From Zhongshania aliphaticivorans (GTDB lineage: Bacteria > Pseudomonadota > Gammaproteobacteria > Pseudomonadales > Spongiibacteraceae): a DNA stretch of 64,000 bases. The stretch is from NCBI RefSeq assembly GCF_902705855.1, contig NZ_CACSIJ010000001.1, positions 108,027 through 172,026 of the forward strand, in the 5' to 3' direction. A program made the position numbers and the translations under genes. The notes under the pieces are model-generated. The model did no database searches. It was not told the DNA's origin and worked only from the letters and a program-made list of their open reading frames with translations. Shown here piece by piece: positions 37,849 through 47,135 of this stretch. Numbering within the stretch: position 1 is the stretch's first letter; every line of letters starts with the position of its first letter.

Positions 37849-39483
37849 TTAATTGTCAGATTGATTCTGTTCTTTCACAGATAAAAACTGTTCGCCATCG
37901 AGAATATTCAATTCCACACGGCGATTTTCAGCGCGCCCGATCGGGTTATCGCTACCGTCTTCGTTTTCATTGCTAGCAACAGGAACTGACTCACCATAAC
38001 CGCGATAGGCTAGCCGGTTTTCAGCAATGCCTGCAGCAACTAGGTAGTTGTAAACCGTAGCCGCACGCGCATAAGAAAGCCGAATATTGTACTCGTCACT
38101 ACCCTTAGCATCGGTGTGCCCGTCTACTGCCACCAAAGCTTCTGGCTGCGCCTCAAGGACTTTTACGGCGTGCTCAAGTATAGGCAGGGATTCCGGTGTT
38201 AAATCAGCGCGATCAAATTCAAAGTTCACACCCCTTAACACCAGCGGCGCATCCTCGGTTAGATGGCAGCCGGTTAAAAACACCGGCATGTCCGCAGGTG
38301 TATCTAAACACTCATCGCGATCATCGCATACGCCGTCTGCATCAAGGTCTTTGCAGGTATCTAACAACGCCAACTGATCACGATCAGAGCAGCCTATACC
38401 ACCCGTTACCACGCAATTGCTGGCATCACCGTCATCATTATTAGTGCCATTACCGGGCTCATTCGCCACCGCAACCGTTACTAAACCGCCCGTTCCCGAA
38501 CCCGGTCCGTTCAACACGCCCGCACCAACCACGCCGCCATTTGCAGAATTTGCACCGTTGATAGCACCAACAGCGATCGTATCCGAATTGCCTGAGTTAG
38601 CACCATTGAGTACCGCAAAGGCGCCAAAATCTGAATTACCCGCGTTATCACCGTTTAGCACTGCCAAGCCGGCACTACCGCCATTACCCACGTTATCACC
38701 AGATAAAACTGCGGCACCGACGCCATCACTATTACCAGAGTTACTACCAGAAATAGCAGCAATGCCGGCTAAACCACCGTTACCACTACTATTACCACTC
38801 AGTACAGAAATACCAATCAAGCTGCCATTACCTGAATTATCTCCAGACAATACGGCCAAGCCAATCAAACCGCCATTACCTGACGAGCCCGGTGTTAGTA
38901 GCGCGATACCTGCCAAGCCATCGGCGGTTGCATTACCTGAATCGGCAGCACCAAGCAAGGCTAAGCCAATAGGTTGATCATCTAGGCCAGGCAAAGCCAA
39001 GGTTTGAGCCAACTGAAGGCCGCCCGCCGTTAGCTGATCCGTCAACCCCTCTAGAGCACCCACAATAGGCACTACAATCGCCCCCTCGGGGCCAATTAAG
39101 CCACGCAGCTGGCTGACAATACCGCTTTCATAATTCAAACCCAGCGCGCCTATCAATTGCGACAGACCAAGCGCATCGAGAGGAATCGACGTACCTGAGC
39201 CCGTTTTATTACCAAACCCAAGCAACTCACCCGACGCTAAGGTTAGGCCGAGATCGTTTTCGGGATTAAGCGCATCTGCACCTAGAAAATCATTATCCCC
39301 AGTACCAACAGGATCCAGCACCGATGCACCAACTGTTCCCACCGTGCCAGCAACTTCTGACAATAGCTGAGTTATCCCCAGCGTATTGAGAAGATCCGTA
39401 ATAACATCTGCTGAAGCAGCACTAGAAAATAACAATGCCGTCACCACGGTATACACCGACAGCAACTTGCGAAAACACCCCAT
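37849..39483 (-). CDS. OmpA-family protein with 16-residue Gly/Asn repeats
   Basis: A 544-residue surface or periplasmic protein. A signal peptide covers residues 1-25 (cleavage after ASA). Residues about 172-348 contain eleven near-perfect 16-residue repeats of the form GLIGLAVLSGDNSGNG with no insertions between most units, a likely beta-solenoid. An Asp-rich calcium-type loop with cysteines (DLDADGVCDDRDECLDTP, 379-396) follows, then an OmpA-type peptidoglycan-binding domain (about 418-535) with the GHTDAKGSDEYN and GRAENRRVELN motifs. This would anchor the protein to the cell wall while the repeats extend outward. The function is unknown. It precedes the TpsB-like gene on the same strand. 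Confidence 0.85.
   Translation of the reverse strand: MGCFRKLLSVYTVVTALLFSSAASADVITDLLNTLGITQLLSEVAGTVGTVGASVLDPVGTGDNDFLGADALNPENDLGLTLASGELLGFGNKTGSGTSIPLDALGLSQLIGALGLNYESGIVSQLRGLIGPEGAIVVPIVGALEGLTDQLTAGGLQLAQTLALPGLDDQPIGLALLGAADSGNATADGLAGIALLTPGSSGNGGLIGLAVLSGDNSGNGSLIGISVLSGNSSGNGGLAGIAAISGSNSGNSDGVGAAVLSGDNVGNGGSAGLAVLNGDNAGNSDFGAFAVLNGANSGNSDTIAVGAINGANSANGGVVGAGVLNGPGSGTGGLVTVAVANEPGNGTNNDDGDASNCVVTGGIGCSDRDQLALLDTCKDLDADGVCDDRDECLDTPADMPVFLTGCHLTEDAPLVLRGVNFEFDRADLTPESLPILEHAVKVLEAQPEALVAVDGHTDAKGSDEYNIRLSYARAATVYNYLVAAGIAENRLAYRGYGESVPVASNENEDGSDNPIGRAENRRVELNILDGEQFLSVKEQNQSDN
38440..38970 (-). repeat. Tandem 48-bp coding repeats in the OmpA-family gene
   Basis: Eleven consecutive units, ten of exactly 16 codons, encode G-x-x-G-[LIV]-A-[VI]-[LI]-[ST]-G-x-N-[SAV]-G-N-[GS]. 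The DNA copies are diverged, so the array is old or under selection at protein level rather than a recent slip-strand expansion. Confidence 0.8.
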
Positions 39484-40125
39484 TTGAACGCCCCCAAGAC
39501 AAACCTACCTACAACTCAACGCTATAGGTAGAAAACTAAAACCGACATATATACTTTTTACAAAAAAAAAAATGTAAAAATCAATCGGAACGACACAAAA
39601 CAAAAACTTTATACAACGACTACCAGCCCGAGCTACACCACCATTTCAATGCCTCTACTTCCTGTAATCGCACGAATGGACGCGAGATACGTTCAAGACG
39701 ACCGTACGCGCTCTTTATATGTACAATAATCAATTTTTTTATCGAACTCCCTTTCGCATAAGGCGCATCGTATTAATAAAAACGATACACGCCACTTTTA
39801 ATGTGAAGAGGGCTTAACAAAAAACGTACTTTATCCGCGCAATCTTAATGAAAGGCGAGACGCTTAAATAGCAAAGCAATGAGTACATACCGACATTAAT
39901 GCGATTTTGTGATGGCAATCACATGACTAAAACACTAGTTTGAGCACTACAACACACGCCGGAAGTTTTGCCCGCTTGACGCGCCACCTCGCCGCGACAT
40001 GACGAGCTACAAAAGATCGACATTAATTCAAATGCAAAGAGAATAAACACAGGAAAATCTCCTGAACAACACAAGAAATTGCATTGGCGGAGTTTGTAAT
40101 TTTAAGGGGGGAATATCTAAAAATA
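39484..40125. other. Long intergenic region between the OmpA-repeat gene and the tRNA cluster
   Basis: About 640 bases without a credible gene. It should hold the promoter of the leftward OmpA-repeat gene. The most notable element is an 8-bp inverted repeat, TTTTTACA and TGTAAAAA (39555-39562 and 39573-39580), around a run of ten As. No tRNA remnant, riboswitch or insertion sequence was seen. Confidence 0.5.
39555..39580. promoter_or_regulatory. Perfect inverted repeat TTTTTACA-A10-TGTAAAAA
   Basis: It lies about 72-97 bases upstream of the OmpA-repeat start. The symmetry around an A-tract resembles a repressor or nucleoid-protein site, and a TATATA-like -10 lies just downstream on the minus strand. 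The binding protein is unknown. Confidence 0.4.
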
Positions 40126-40202
40126 TGGGGTGGCCGACGGGGCTTGAACCCGCGACAACAGGAATCACAATCCTGGACTCTACCAACTGAGCTACGGCCA
40201 CC
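40126..40202 (-). tRNA. tRNA-His (anticodon GTG)
   Basis: On the minus strand the molecule starts GTGGCCGTAGCTC (after an encoded extra G at position -1), has the anticodon GTG in GATTGTGATT, the GGTTCAAGCCCC T-arm and an encoded CCA. Acceptor pairs are GTGGCCG with CGGCCAC. The C73 opposite the extra G is the histidine identity feature. Last gene of a Pro-Arg-His tRNA cluster. Confidence 0.96.
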
Positions 40203-40226
40203 ACTGAGGGGAAATCTTCCTGTAAA

Positions 40227-40303
<77 letters not shown>

Positions 40304-40331
40304 AAAACCGTCCGAACTGAGATACGAAAAA

Positions 40332-40408
40332 TGGTCGGGGTAGAGAGATTCGAACTCCCGACATCCTGCTCCCAAAGCAGGCGCGCTACCAGACTGCGCT
40401 ATACCCCG
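40332..40408 (-). tRNA. tRNA-Pro (anticodon TGG)
   Basis: On the minus strand: CGGGGTA acceptor, TAGCGCAGTCTGGTAGCGC D-arm, CTTTGGGAG anticodon loop with TGG, AGTTCGAATCT T-arm, TACCCCG closing strand, A73 and encoded CCA. First gene of the leftward tRNA cluster. Confidence 0.97.
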
Positions 40409-40578
40409 TTTTTCGTTTCCCGTATGCCCCGCTACAGGAGCTGCGCATGATACGCAGACCTTTTTATCTCGTCAACGGTTTTGGGAAAAATTATTCGTTT
40501 GATTTGTTGGCCTGCTGTTTATACCCATGCGACAATAACACTCTAATTTGAATCATCTTTTTTGCGAGACCTACCTGA

Positions 40579-41424
40579 ATGACAGCTTTGATTCTAGACG
40601 GCAAAACACTGGCGGCAAGCTGGGAAGAACAATTAACAGAGAGGGTTGCTGCGCTAAAAAACCGTTCAAATGGCCGCACCCCCATCTTAGCCACAATTCT
40701 GGTCGGTGACGATCCCGCCTCTGCTACGTACGTTAAGATGAAAGGCAATGCATGTCGACGCGTAGGCATGGATTCTCTTGCAGTAGAAATGCCCGGCTCC
40801 ACAAGCACCGAGCAGCTACTCGCCAAAATAGACGAATTAAATAACGACCCCAATGTTCATGGCATTTTGCTACAGCACCCAGTACCCGAGCAGATCGATG
40901 AGCGCGCATGCTTTGACGCCATCGCCCTACATAAAGATGTAGACGGAGTAACCTGCCTTGGCTTTGGCCGCATGGCAATGGGCGAAGATGCCTATGGCTG
41001 CGCCACACCAAAAGGCATTATGCGTATTCTAGAACACTACAAAATTGACATCGAAGGCAAGCACGCCGTGGTAGTGGGACGTAGCGCCATACTCGGCAAG
41101 CCCATGGCCATGATGCTGTTAGAAGCCAATGCTACCGTCACCATCTGCCACTCTCGCACGCGAAACCTGCCCGAATTAATCAAACAAGCCGACATTTTAG
41201 TTGGCGCGGTAGGTAAACCCGAATTCATCAAAGCAGATTGGATTAAAGACGGTGCAGTTGTTGTCGACGCAGGCTACCACCCCGGCGGTGTCGGCGACAT
41301 TGAACTTGCCCCCCTAGTAGAGCGCGTCAGTGCCTACACCCCCGTACCCGGCGGCGTAGGCCCCATGACGATCAACACCCTTATTTTCCAAAGCGTGGAC
41401 TCCGGCGAAAAAGCCATCGCCTGA
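40579..41424 (+). CDS. folD: Bifunctional methylene-THF dehydrogenase/cyclohydrolase FolD
   Basis: A 281-residue cytoplasmic enzyme that converts 5,10-methylene-tetrahydrofolate to 10-formyl-tetrahydrofolate with NADP. The catalytic YVKMK motif (Tyr51, Lys55), the GVTCLGFGR segment, the NADP-binding [14 protein letters not shown] and the closing [11 protein letters not shown] are all present. Length matches E. coli FolD. It is the first of three closely spaced plus-strand genes. Confidence 0.96.
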   Translation: MTALILDGKTLAASWEEQLTERVAALKNRSNGRTPILATILVGDDPASATYVKMKGNACRRVGMDSLAVEMPGSTSTEQLLAKIDELNNDPNVHGILLQHPVPEQIDERACFDAIALHKDVDGVTCLGFGRMAMGEDAYGCATPKGIMRILEHYKIDIEGKHAVVVGRSAILGKPMAMMLLEANATVTICHSRTRNLPELIKQADILVGAVGKPEFIKADWIKDGAVVVDAGYHPGGVGDIELAPLVERVSAYTPVPGGVGPMTINTLIFQSVDSGEKAIA

Positions 41425-41438
41425 CACGGAATTACATC

Positions 41439-42092
41439 ATGGCAAGGGTAAACAAACGACCAAAGAAAATAGGCCCCGCGCAAAAAGTAGCGCGAGTGCT
41501 ACTTAGTGGCATTCTTCAAGTCTTCTTTTGGATAATGAAAACCTTACGCTTTAAAAACCAGCTTGAAATTGAACACCCCTGCATTATGGCGGTGTACCAC
41601 GACGAGTTAATGCCGCTGGTTCATTACTTCCGCAATCAAGGCATAACGGCGATTGCCTCACGAAATCACTTTGGGTATTCCATTGCTAAAGTAATGGAGC
41701 GTTACGATTACGAGGTCGCATTAGGCTCGCCTAGCAGAGGCGGCAAAGACGCCTTCCTTCAACTCTTAAAGGCAGCCCGTAAAGGCAAGTCCATTGCCTT
41801 TGCCGTAGATGGCTCACGCGGCCCACGCCATGAAATGAAACAAGGCGCGATGGTGCTTGCCAAACGAACCAAACTCCCTCTTTATCTAATCCGAGCGAGC
41901 TACGATGGTTGGCGCATAGAGAAGTCTTGGGATAAATCTAAATTTCCCAAGCCGTTTGCCGAGGTTAGCTTTAATTACAAGCGTTTTGCTTTAGAAGATT
42001 ATGCTGATGAATCAGACTTGGACGCTGCCCTACTGGCCGCACAAAATGAGCTCAGCGGTTTACAGCCAGACGATTACCAAGCGCCAAAATGA
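41439..42092 (+). CDS. Lysophospholipid acyltransferase family protein (DUF374)
   Basis: A 217-residue protein with an N-terminal hydrophobic helix (about 20-35). It shows the HDE acyltransferase box in AVYHDELMPL, then IASRNHFG, SPSRGGKDAF and FAVDGSRGPRHEMKQGA. The DUF374 group is related to lipid A and phospholipid acyltransferases but with HD(E) rather than HX4D spacing; the substrate is unknown. It probably acts at the inner membrane. It follows folD by 14 bases and overlaps the next gene by ATGA. Confidence 0.85.
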   Translation: MARVNKRPKKIGPAQKVARVLLSGILQVFFWIMKTLRFKNQLEIEHPCIMAVYHDELMPLVHYFRNQGITAIASRNHFGYSIAKVMERYDYEVALGSPSRGGKDAFLQLLKAARKGKSIAFAVDGSRGPRHEMKQGAMVLAKRTKLPLYLIRASYDGWRIEKSWDKSKFPKPFAEVSFNYKRFALEDYADESDLDAALLAAQNELSGLQPDDYQAPK

Positions 42093-42469
42093 CGGTAAAT
42101 CAACGCACACTGCATCACATTTTAGTTTTTATATACGGCGCTTGCATTGCTACGCTGTCACTACTCCCTTCCGACGATGCAATAACTTTTAACATTTGGG
42201 ATAAAGCCCAACACTTCGCCGCTTACGCAGTATTTATGACATTGGCCTTCCCCATAGGAAAAAGCCGAAAAGCCCATTTATGTACCGCTTTTGGTATTCT
42301 TTTATTTAGTATTTTTATTGAATACGCCCAGCAATTTTCACCTGGGCGGGACACATCAATTGAAGATGCTATTGCAAATAGCCTTGGGGTAATTAGCGGG
42401 TATGTATTTTCGGGGTGGCTGGCAAAAATTTATCAAAGCCGCGGCAACAAAGCCGCGCCGTCAATTTAA
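42089..42469 (+). CDS. VanZ-like family membrane protein
   Basis: A 126-residue protein with about four hydrophobic helices and the VanZ-like pattern DKAQHFAAYAVF, then FIEYAQQFSPGRDTSIEDAIANSLGV. The family is named after an accessory teicoplanin-resistance protein, but most chromosomal members have no known function. It is translationally coupled to the upstream acyltransferase (ATGA) and convergent with cysS. Confidence 0.88.
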   Translation: MTVNQRTLHHILVFIYGACIATLSLLPSDDAITFNIWDKAQHFAAYAVFMTLAFPIGKSRKAHLCTAFGILLFSIFIEYAQQFSPGRDTSIEDAIANSLGVISGYVFSGWLAKIYQSRGNKAAPSI

Positions 42470-42482
42470 TATCCGAACGCAC

Positions 42483-43886
42483 TTACTCACGCCGCCAAGT
42501 CGTCCCCTCCCGACTGTCCTCCAAAATAACCCCCTGTGCTTTAAGGGAGTCGCGGATTTCATCCGCCCGTGCAAATTGCCTATCCTTTTTGGCCTGCACC
42601 CGCTCTGCGATTAAACCCTCAATTTCAGCAGCCGCCAACTGATCACCACTACCCGCCTGTAAAAAGGCATCAGCAGACAATTGTAAAACTCCAAGCAATG
42701 CAGCTAGCGACTTCAAGTTTATCGCTAGCTCCTCAACCCGCACTGCATCACCGGCCTCTTTCGCACTATTCAGCTCTCGCACCATGTCATAAAGAACCGC
42801 TAATGCAACTGGCGCATTAAAATCGTCAGCCATTGCCGCATCAAAACGCTGCACATACTCATTACTTTTATCTAACTGAGCGTATGGTAGCGGCTCCGCA
42901 ACCTCTAAACCTTTAAAGGCATGATAGAAACGCTCTAAATTTTGCTTAGCAATTTGCAGATTGTCTTCAGAGTAATTAATCGCACTGCGATAGTGGCTGG
43001 AGATTAAAAAGTAACGCACTACCTCTGGATGATAGCGATCAAGGATTTCACGGATCGTAAAAAAATTGCCCAAAGATTTAGACATTTTTTCGTTGTCGAC
43101 CCTAACCGCACCAGCATGCATCCATGTTTGCGCATAGGTTTTACCTGTGGCCGCCTCAGATTGAGCAATCTCGTTTTCATGATGGGGGAACACGAGGTCC
43201 GGTCCGCCGCCGTGAATATCAAAAGTTTCACCCAAGCAGCAGGTGGACATTGCGGAACATTCTATATGCCAGCCAGGCCGCCCGTCACCCCAAGGTGATG
43301 GCCAGCTGGTCGTACCGTCTTTCACAGACTTCCATAACGCAAAATCGCGGGGATCGTCTTTGGCTTCATCAACGGCGATACGCGCACCAGACAAAAGCTC
43401 ATCGGGCTTTTTGCCCGACAATTTGCCGTAGTCTTTGAAAGAAGTTACACGATAATACACATCGCCATTTGATGCGGTATAAGCAAAACCTTTCTCAATA
43501 AGCCGTGCAATCATATTGAGGATATCGCCAATATGCGCAGTTGCCCGCGGCTCTTGATCCGGTGGCATAATATCTAGCCGCGCAGCATCCTCATGCATTG
43601 CCTTAATAAAGCGCTCAGTTAAGGCCTCAAAGGGCTCATTATTCTCTTCTGCTCGACGCAAAATCTTATCGTCAATATCGGTGATATTACGCACATAATT
43701 GACATCAAAGCCCTTCGCCCGCAAATAACGCGTAACCACATCAAATGCCACTAGCACCCGCGCATGCCCAAGATGACAGTAGTCGTACACCGTCATGCCG
43801 CAGACATACATATTTATCTTGCCGTCCTGCAGAGGTACTAAATCTTGCTTGCTACGGCTTAGGGTGTTGTAGATTTGAATCGTCAT
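42483..43886 (-). CDS. cysS: Cysteinyl-tRNA synthetase CysS
   Basis: A 467-residue class I aminoacyl-tRNA synthetase. The zinc-binding Cys29, the HLGH signature (38-41), further zinc ligands (Cys210, HHENE) and KMSKS (267-271) are in place, followed by the DALR-type C-terminal anticodon domain. Length matches E. coli CysS (461). It charges tRNA-Cys in the cytoplasm. It lies 184 bases downstream of glnS. Confidence 0.97.
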   Translation of the reverse strand: MTIQIYNTLSRSKQDLVPLQDGKINMYVCGMTVYDYCHLGHARVLVAFDVVTRYLRAKGFDVNYVRNITDIDDKILRRAEENNEPFEALTERFIKAMHEDAARLDIMPPDQEPRATAHIGDILNMIARLIEKGFAYTASNGDVYYRVTSFKDYGKLSGKKPDELLSGARIAVDEAKDDPRDFALWKSVKDGTTSWPSPWGDGRPGWHIECSAMSTCCLGETFDIHGGGPDLVFPHHENEIAQSEAATGKTYAQTWMHAGAVRVDNEKMSKSLGNFFTIREILDRYHPEVVRYFLISSHYRSAINYSEDNLQIAKQNLERFYHAFKGLEVAEPLPYAQLDKSNEYVQRFDAAMADDFNAPVALAVLYDMVRELNSAKEAGDAVRVEELAINLKSLAALLGVLQLSADAFLQAGSGDQLAAAEIEGLIAERVQAKKDRQFARADEIRDSLKAQGVILEDSREGTTWRRE

Positions 43887-43899
43887 AGATTATCGCTTT

Positions 43900-44038
43900 A
43901 TGCTGGACGGGAGACGGGAGATGCAACGTCAAAATCAACCCAAGCCCGTTATAAAAATTTGATTATATCCATCAGCAGCTAGGCTTCAGACTCGAAGTGG
44001 GAAAACAGCTTTTGCGTCGCCCCTCTCCCGTCTAGCAT
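43900..44038. repeat. Inverted repeat flanking an intergenic spacer (MITE-like)
   Basis: ATGCTGGACGGGAGAC at 43900-43915 matches the reverse complement of 44023-44038 (ATGCTAGACGGGAGAG) at 14 of 16 positions, with about 107 bases between. GACGGGAGACGGGAG is also a short direct repeat. Similar AGACGGGAGAC-type elements are scattered between genes in some marine gammaproteobacteria, which is a memory-based remark. Confidence 0.4.
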
Positions 44039-44070
44039 CTAGCGCCATCGCTTTCGACAGACATCCGACC

Positions 44071-45750
44071 TCAGACGTCCGACTCTTTACCCCATGTATC
44101 ACGCAACGCAATCGTGCGATTAAACACTGGCGCCACATTGCTGTGCTCTACTTTGTCGGCGACAAAATACCCAGTGCGCTCAAATTGAAAACTCGCCTCC
44201 GGCGCTGCGTCAGCAAGGCTCGGCTCAATCCAGCAATTCTCAATAACCTGCAAAGACTCTGGATTAACATGGTCGAGAAACTCTTCTCCACCCCGATCTG
44301 GCGCCTCATGGGTAAACAGCCGGTCGTAGAGGCGAACTGTTGCCTGCTTGCCATGACTCGCCGATACCCAGTGAATAACCCCTTTCGGCTTAATACCGTC
44401 TTCAGGGTCAGCACCGTGAGTCCCAGCGTCATAACTGCAGTGAACTTCGACAATATTACCAAGCTCGTCTTTGACAACTGACTCGGCTAACAGTACATAG
44501 GCACTACGTAAACGCACCTTTTTTCCCAATACCAAACGCTTAAACTTTTTATTGGCTTCTTCGCGAAAGTCCTCGCGCTCAATAAAAACCTCGCGACTAA
44601 AGGGCAGACTTCTCTCACCAAGGTCATCCCGATTTGGATGCCCAGGCGCAGTAAGCCACTCCACTTTATCTTCAGGATAATTGGTGATGACAATTTTCAA
44701 CGGATCCATAACACACATGGCCCGCGGCGCATTTTTGTCGAGATCGTCGCGAATAGCGTGTTCAAGCATCGCCACATCAACAATACCCTCGCTGCGAGCA
44801 ACACCAACCATATCGCAAAAATGCCGCAGTGAAGCCGGTGTAAAGCCACGACGGCGCATGCCCGCAATTGTCGGCATACGGGGGTCGTCCCAACCATCGA
44901 CAACCTTTTCATCAACTAGCATTTTCAATTTACGCTTACTGGTCACGGTGTAGTTCACATTCAAACGCGCGAACTCATACTGTTTAGGCTGTGCAGGCAC
45001 CGGCAAATTGGCAATAAACCACTCATACAAGGGGCGATGATCTTCAAATTCCAAGGTACAAATAGAATGGGTAATCCCTTCTAATGCATCGGACTGACCG
45101 TGGGTAAAGTCGTATGTTGGGTAAATACACCACTTGTCGGCTGTTTGGTGATGGCTCACTTTGCGAATTCGGTAGATGATGGGGTCGCGCAGATTAATGT
45201 TCGGCGCCGCCATATCAATTTTTGCGCGAAGCACCTTGCTACCTTCATCGAAATCGCCGTTTCGCATAGCCGCGAACAAGGCCAAATTCTCTTCAACACT
45301 ACGATCCCGATGAGGACTATTTTTACCCGGCTCCGTTAATGTGCCGCGATACTCGCGAGCTTCATCTGCACTGAGATCGCAAACATAAGCATTACCTTGA
45401 CCAATTAAATACACAGCATATTCATACAAAGTATCGAAATAATCAGAGGCGTAGCGAATCGGCCCCGACCACTCGAAACCCAACCAACGAATATCTTCTT
45501 GGATCGCATCTATATACGCCTGCTCCTCTTTGGCAGGATTAGTATCGTCAAAGCGTAAATGACAATGCCCGTCAAACTGTTTAGCAAGCCCAAAGTTCAA
45601 GCAGATAGATTTTGCGTGGCCAATATGCAAAAAGCCGTTGGGCTCTGGCGGAAACCGCGTGACAAGCTCGCCGCTCAAGCGCCCAGCCGCGATGTCTTCC
45701 TTTACGATAGTGCGTAGAAAATTATTGCCAGATACTGCATTGTCAGTCAT
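44071..45750 (-). CDS. glnS: Glutaminyl-tRNA synthetase GlnS
   Basis: A 559-residue class I synthetase that charges tRNA-Gln. The HIGH motif (42-45, [10 protein letters not shown]), the NxxD/TNPAKEE region, the VTSKRKL variant of KMSKS and the C-terminal beta-barrel anticodon domain ([15 protein letters not shown]) are clear. Length matches E. coli GlnS (554). The presence of GlnS means direct charging rather than the GatCAB transamidation route for Gln. Confidence 0.97.
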   Translation of the reverse strand: MTDNAVSGNNFLRTIVKEDIAAGRLSGELVTRFPPEPNGFLHIGHAKSICLNFGLAKQFDGHCHLRFDDTNPAKEEQAYIDAIQEDIRWLGFEWSGPIRYASDYFDTLYEYAVYLIGQGNAYVCDLSADEAREYRGTLTEPGKNSPHRDRSVEENLALFAAMRNGDFDEGSKVLRAKIDMAAPNINLRDPIIYRIRKVSHHQTADKWCIYPTYDFTHGQSDALEGITHSICTLEFEDHRPLYEWFIANLPVPAQPKQYEFARLNVNYTVTSKRKLKMLVDEKVVDGWDDPRMPTIAGMRRRGFTPASLRHFCDMVGVARSEGIVDVAMLEHAIRDDLDKNAPRAMCVMDPLKIVITNYPEDKVEWLTAPGHPNRDDLGERSLPFSREVFIEREDFREEANKKFKRLVLGKKVRLRSAYVLLAESVVKDELGNIVEVHCSYDAGTHGADPEDGIKPKGVIHWVSASHGKQATVRLYDRLFTHEAPDRGGEEFLDHVNPESLQVIENCWIEPSLADAAPEASFQFERTGYFVADKVEHSNVAPVFNRTIALRDTWGKESDV

Positions 45751-45910
45751 TTATAGGTTCCAAATACTCAAAGTCAGCGATTTAATATAAACCGCCGAGG
45801 CCACAAAATACGTACTCAATAAACACCATGGTCTATCGACGGTTTCGCCCCGCAGCCAAAAGCCTTATTATAGCGGCTTTAATTTCCGGTTATAAGCGAG
45901 ATCAGCGTAA

Positions 45911-46405
45911 ATGATTATCTTCACTACAAATTTCGGCGACATTAAAATTGAGCTGGACTTCGAAAACGCTCCTAAAACCTCTGAAAACTTCAAACAGTAT
46001 GTGGTTGACGGCTACTATGACGGCACCATTTTTCACCGCGTTATAGATGGATTTATGCTACAAGGCGGCGGCTTTGAGCCCGGCATGAAGCAAAAGGTAA
46101 CCCGTGCCAATATCGAAAACGAAGCAGATAACGGCCTGAAAAACGACGTAGGCACTCTGTCTATGGCCCGTACATCAGACCCGCATTCAGCCAGCTCGCA
46201 ATTCTTCATTAACGTAAAGAACAACGACTTCCTAAACCACAGCAGTAAAACCATGCAAGGCTGGGGATACGCCGTGTTTGCTAAAGTCACCGATGGCATG
46301 GACGTGGTTAACAAAATCAAAGGCGTAAAAACCGGGAGTGCAGCAGGACACCAAGACGTACCAATGGAAGACGTCATCATTGAAAAAGCAGTTTGGGTAG
46401 ACTAA
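45911..46405 (+). CDS. ppiB: Cytoplasmic peptidyl-prolyl cis-trans isomerase B
   Basis: A 164-residue cyclophilin without a signal peptide, matching E. coli PpiB in length. Active-site wording [32 protein letters not shown] and [10 protein letters not shown] is clear. The cysS/glnS-ppiB-lpxH neighbourhood is conserved in gammaproteobacteria. It lies 7 bases upstream of lpxH in the same transcript. Confidence 0.95.
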   Translation: MIIFTTNFGDIKIELDFENAPKTSENFKQYVVDGYYDGTIFHRVIDGFMLQGGGFEPGMKQKVTRANIENEADNGLKNDVGTLSMARTSDPHSASSQFFINVKNNDFLNHSSKTMQGWGYAVFAKVTDGMDVVNKIKGVKTGSAAGHQDVPMEDVIIEKAVWVD

Positions 46406-46412
46406 TTCCCCA

Positions 46413-47135
46413 ATGACAACACTCTTTATCTCAGACCTACATCTGGATGAAACGCGCCCGGACATCACCCGGGCGTTTTTTGATTTCCTACAGAGCCATG
46501 CCAGTAAAGCAAAGGCCTTATATATACTCGGTGATTTTTTCGAAAGCTGGATTGGTGACGACGATAACTCTGCATTAATAGAATCTGTAAAGCACGCACT
46601 AAGCACCGTTAGCAAACAAGGCACGGCGGTTTACATGATGCACGGCAATCGCGACTTCCTGATTGGCGACACCTTTTGCACAGAGATCGGCGCCCAACTC
46701 ATCACTGACCCAACGGTCATTACCCTAGCTGGCGAACAAACCTTATTAGTGCACGGCGACAGCCTATGTACCGACGATCAGCAATATATGCAATTCAGAA
46801 AAATGCTGCGTTCACCGGCTTGGCAGCAAGACGCCCTTAGCAAACCGATTGAAGAGCGCCGCGCCATTGCCAAACACTTGCGCATGGCCAGTAACGAAGC
46901 AAATAGCAATAAAGCCGAAGACATCATGGACGTTAATGCCGACGCAGTTATTGCCGCACTGAAAGAACACGACTGCACGCGAATGATTCACGGCCACACC
47001 CACAGACCAAACCGACACCCATTAGCTATCGATGGCACAAAAGCAGAACGTATCGTGCTTGGCGACTGGGATAGTAACGTCTGGTACCTAACAGACGAAA
47101 ACGGCTCACTTTCACTACACTCCTCCCCCTTATAG
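46413..47135 (+). CDS. lpxH: UDP-2,3-diacylglucosamine diphosphatase LpxH
   Basis: A 240-residue calcineurin-like metallophosphoesterase that cleaves UDP-2,3-diacylglucosamine to lipid X in lipid A synthesis, at the inner face of the inner membrane. Metal motifs are in order: DLHLD (8-12), GDFFESWIGDD, GNRDF, HGD and HGHTHRP. It confirms an outer membrane with lipopolysaccharide. Confidence 0.95.
   Translation: MTTLFISDLHLDETRPDITRAFFDFLQSHASKAKALYILGDFFESWIGDDDNSALIESVKHALSTVSKQGTAVYMMHGNRDFLIGDTFCTEIGAQLITDPTVITLAGEQTLLVHGDSLCTDDQQYMQFRKMLRSPAWQQDALSKPIEERRAIAKHLRMASNEANSNKAEDIMDVNADAVIAALKEHDCTRMIHGHTHRPNRHPLAIDGTKAERIVLGDWDSNVWYLTDENGSLSLHSSPL

Noticed and set aside
38417..38977. 186-codon plus-strand open frame antisense to the OmpA-repeat gene
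   Set aside because: It is Pro/Ser-rich because it mirrors the Gly/Asn repeats on the other strand; the real gene has a signal peptide and an OmpA domain.
39756..39790. Short inverted repeat ATCGT/ACGAT in the long intergenic region
   Set aside because: Only five pairs with a ten-base loop; expected by chance in AT-rich sequence.
43029..43438. Overlapping plus-strand frames inside cysS
   Set aside because: Shadows of the cysS coding frame with no family features.
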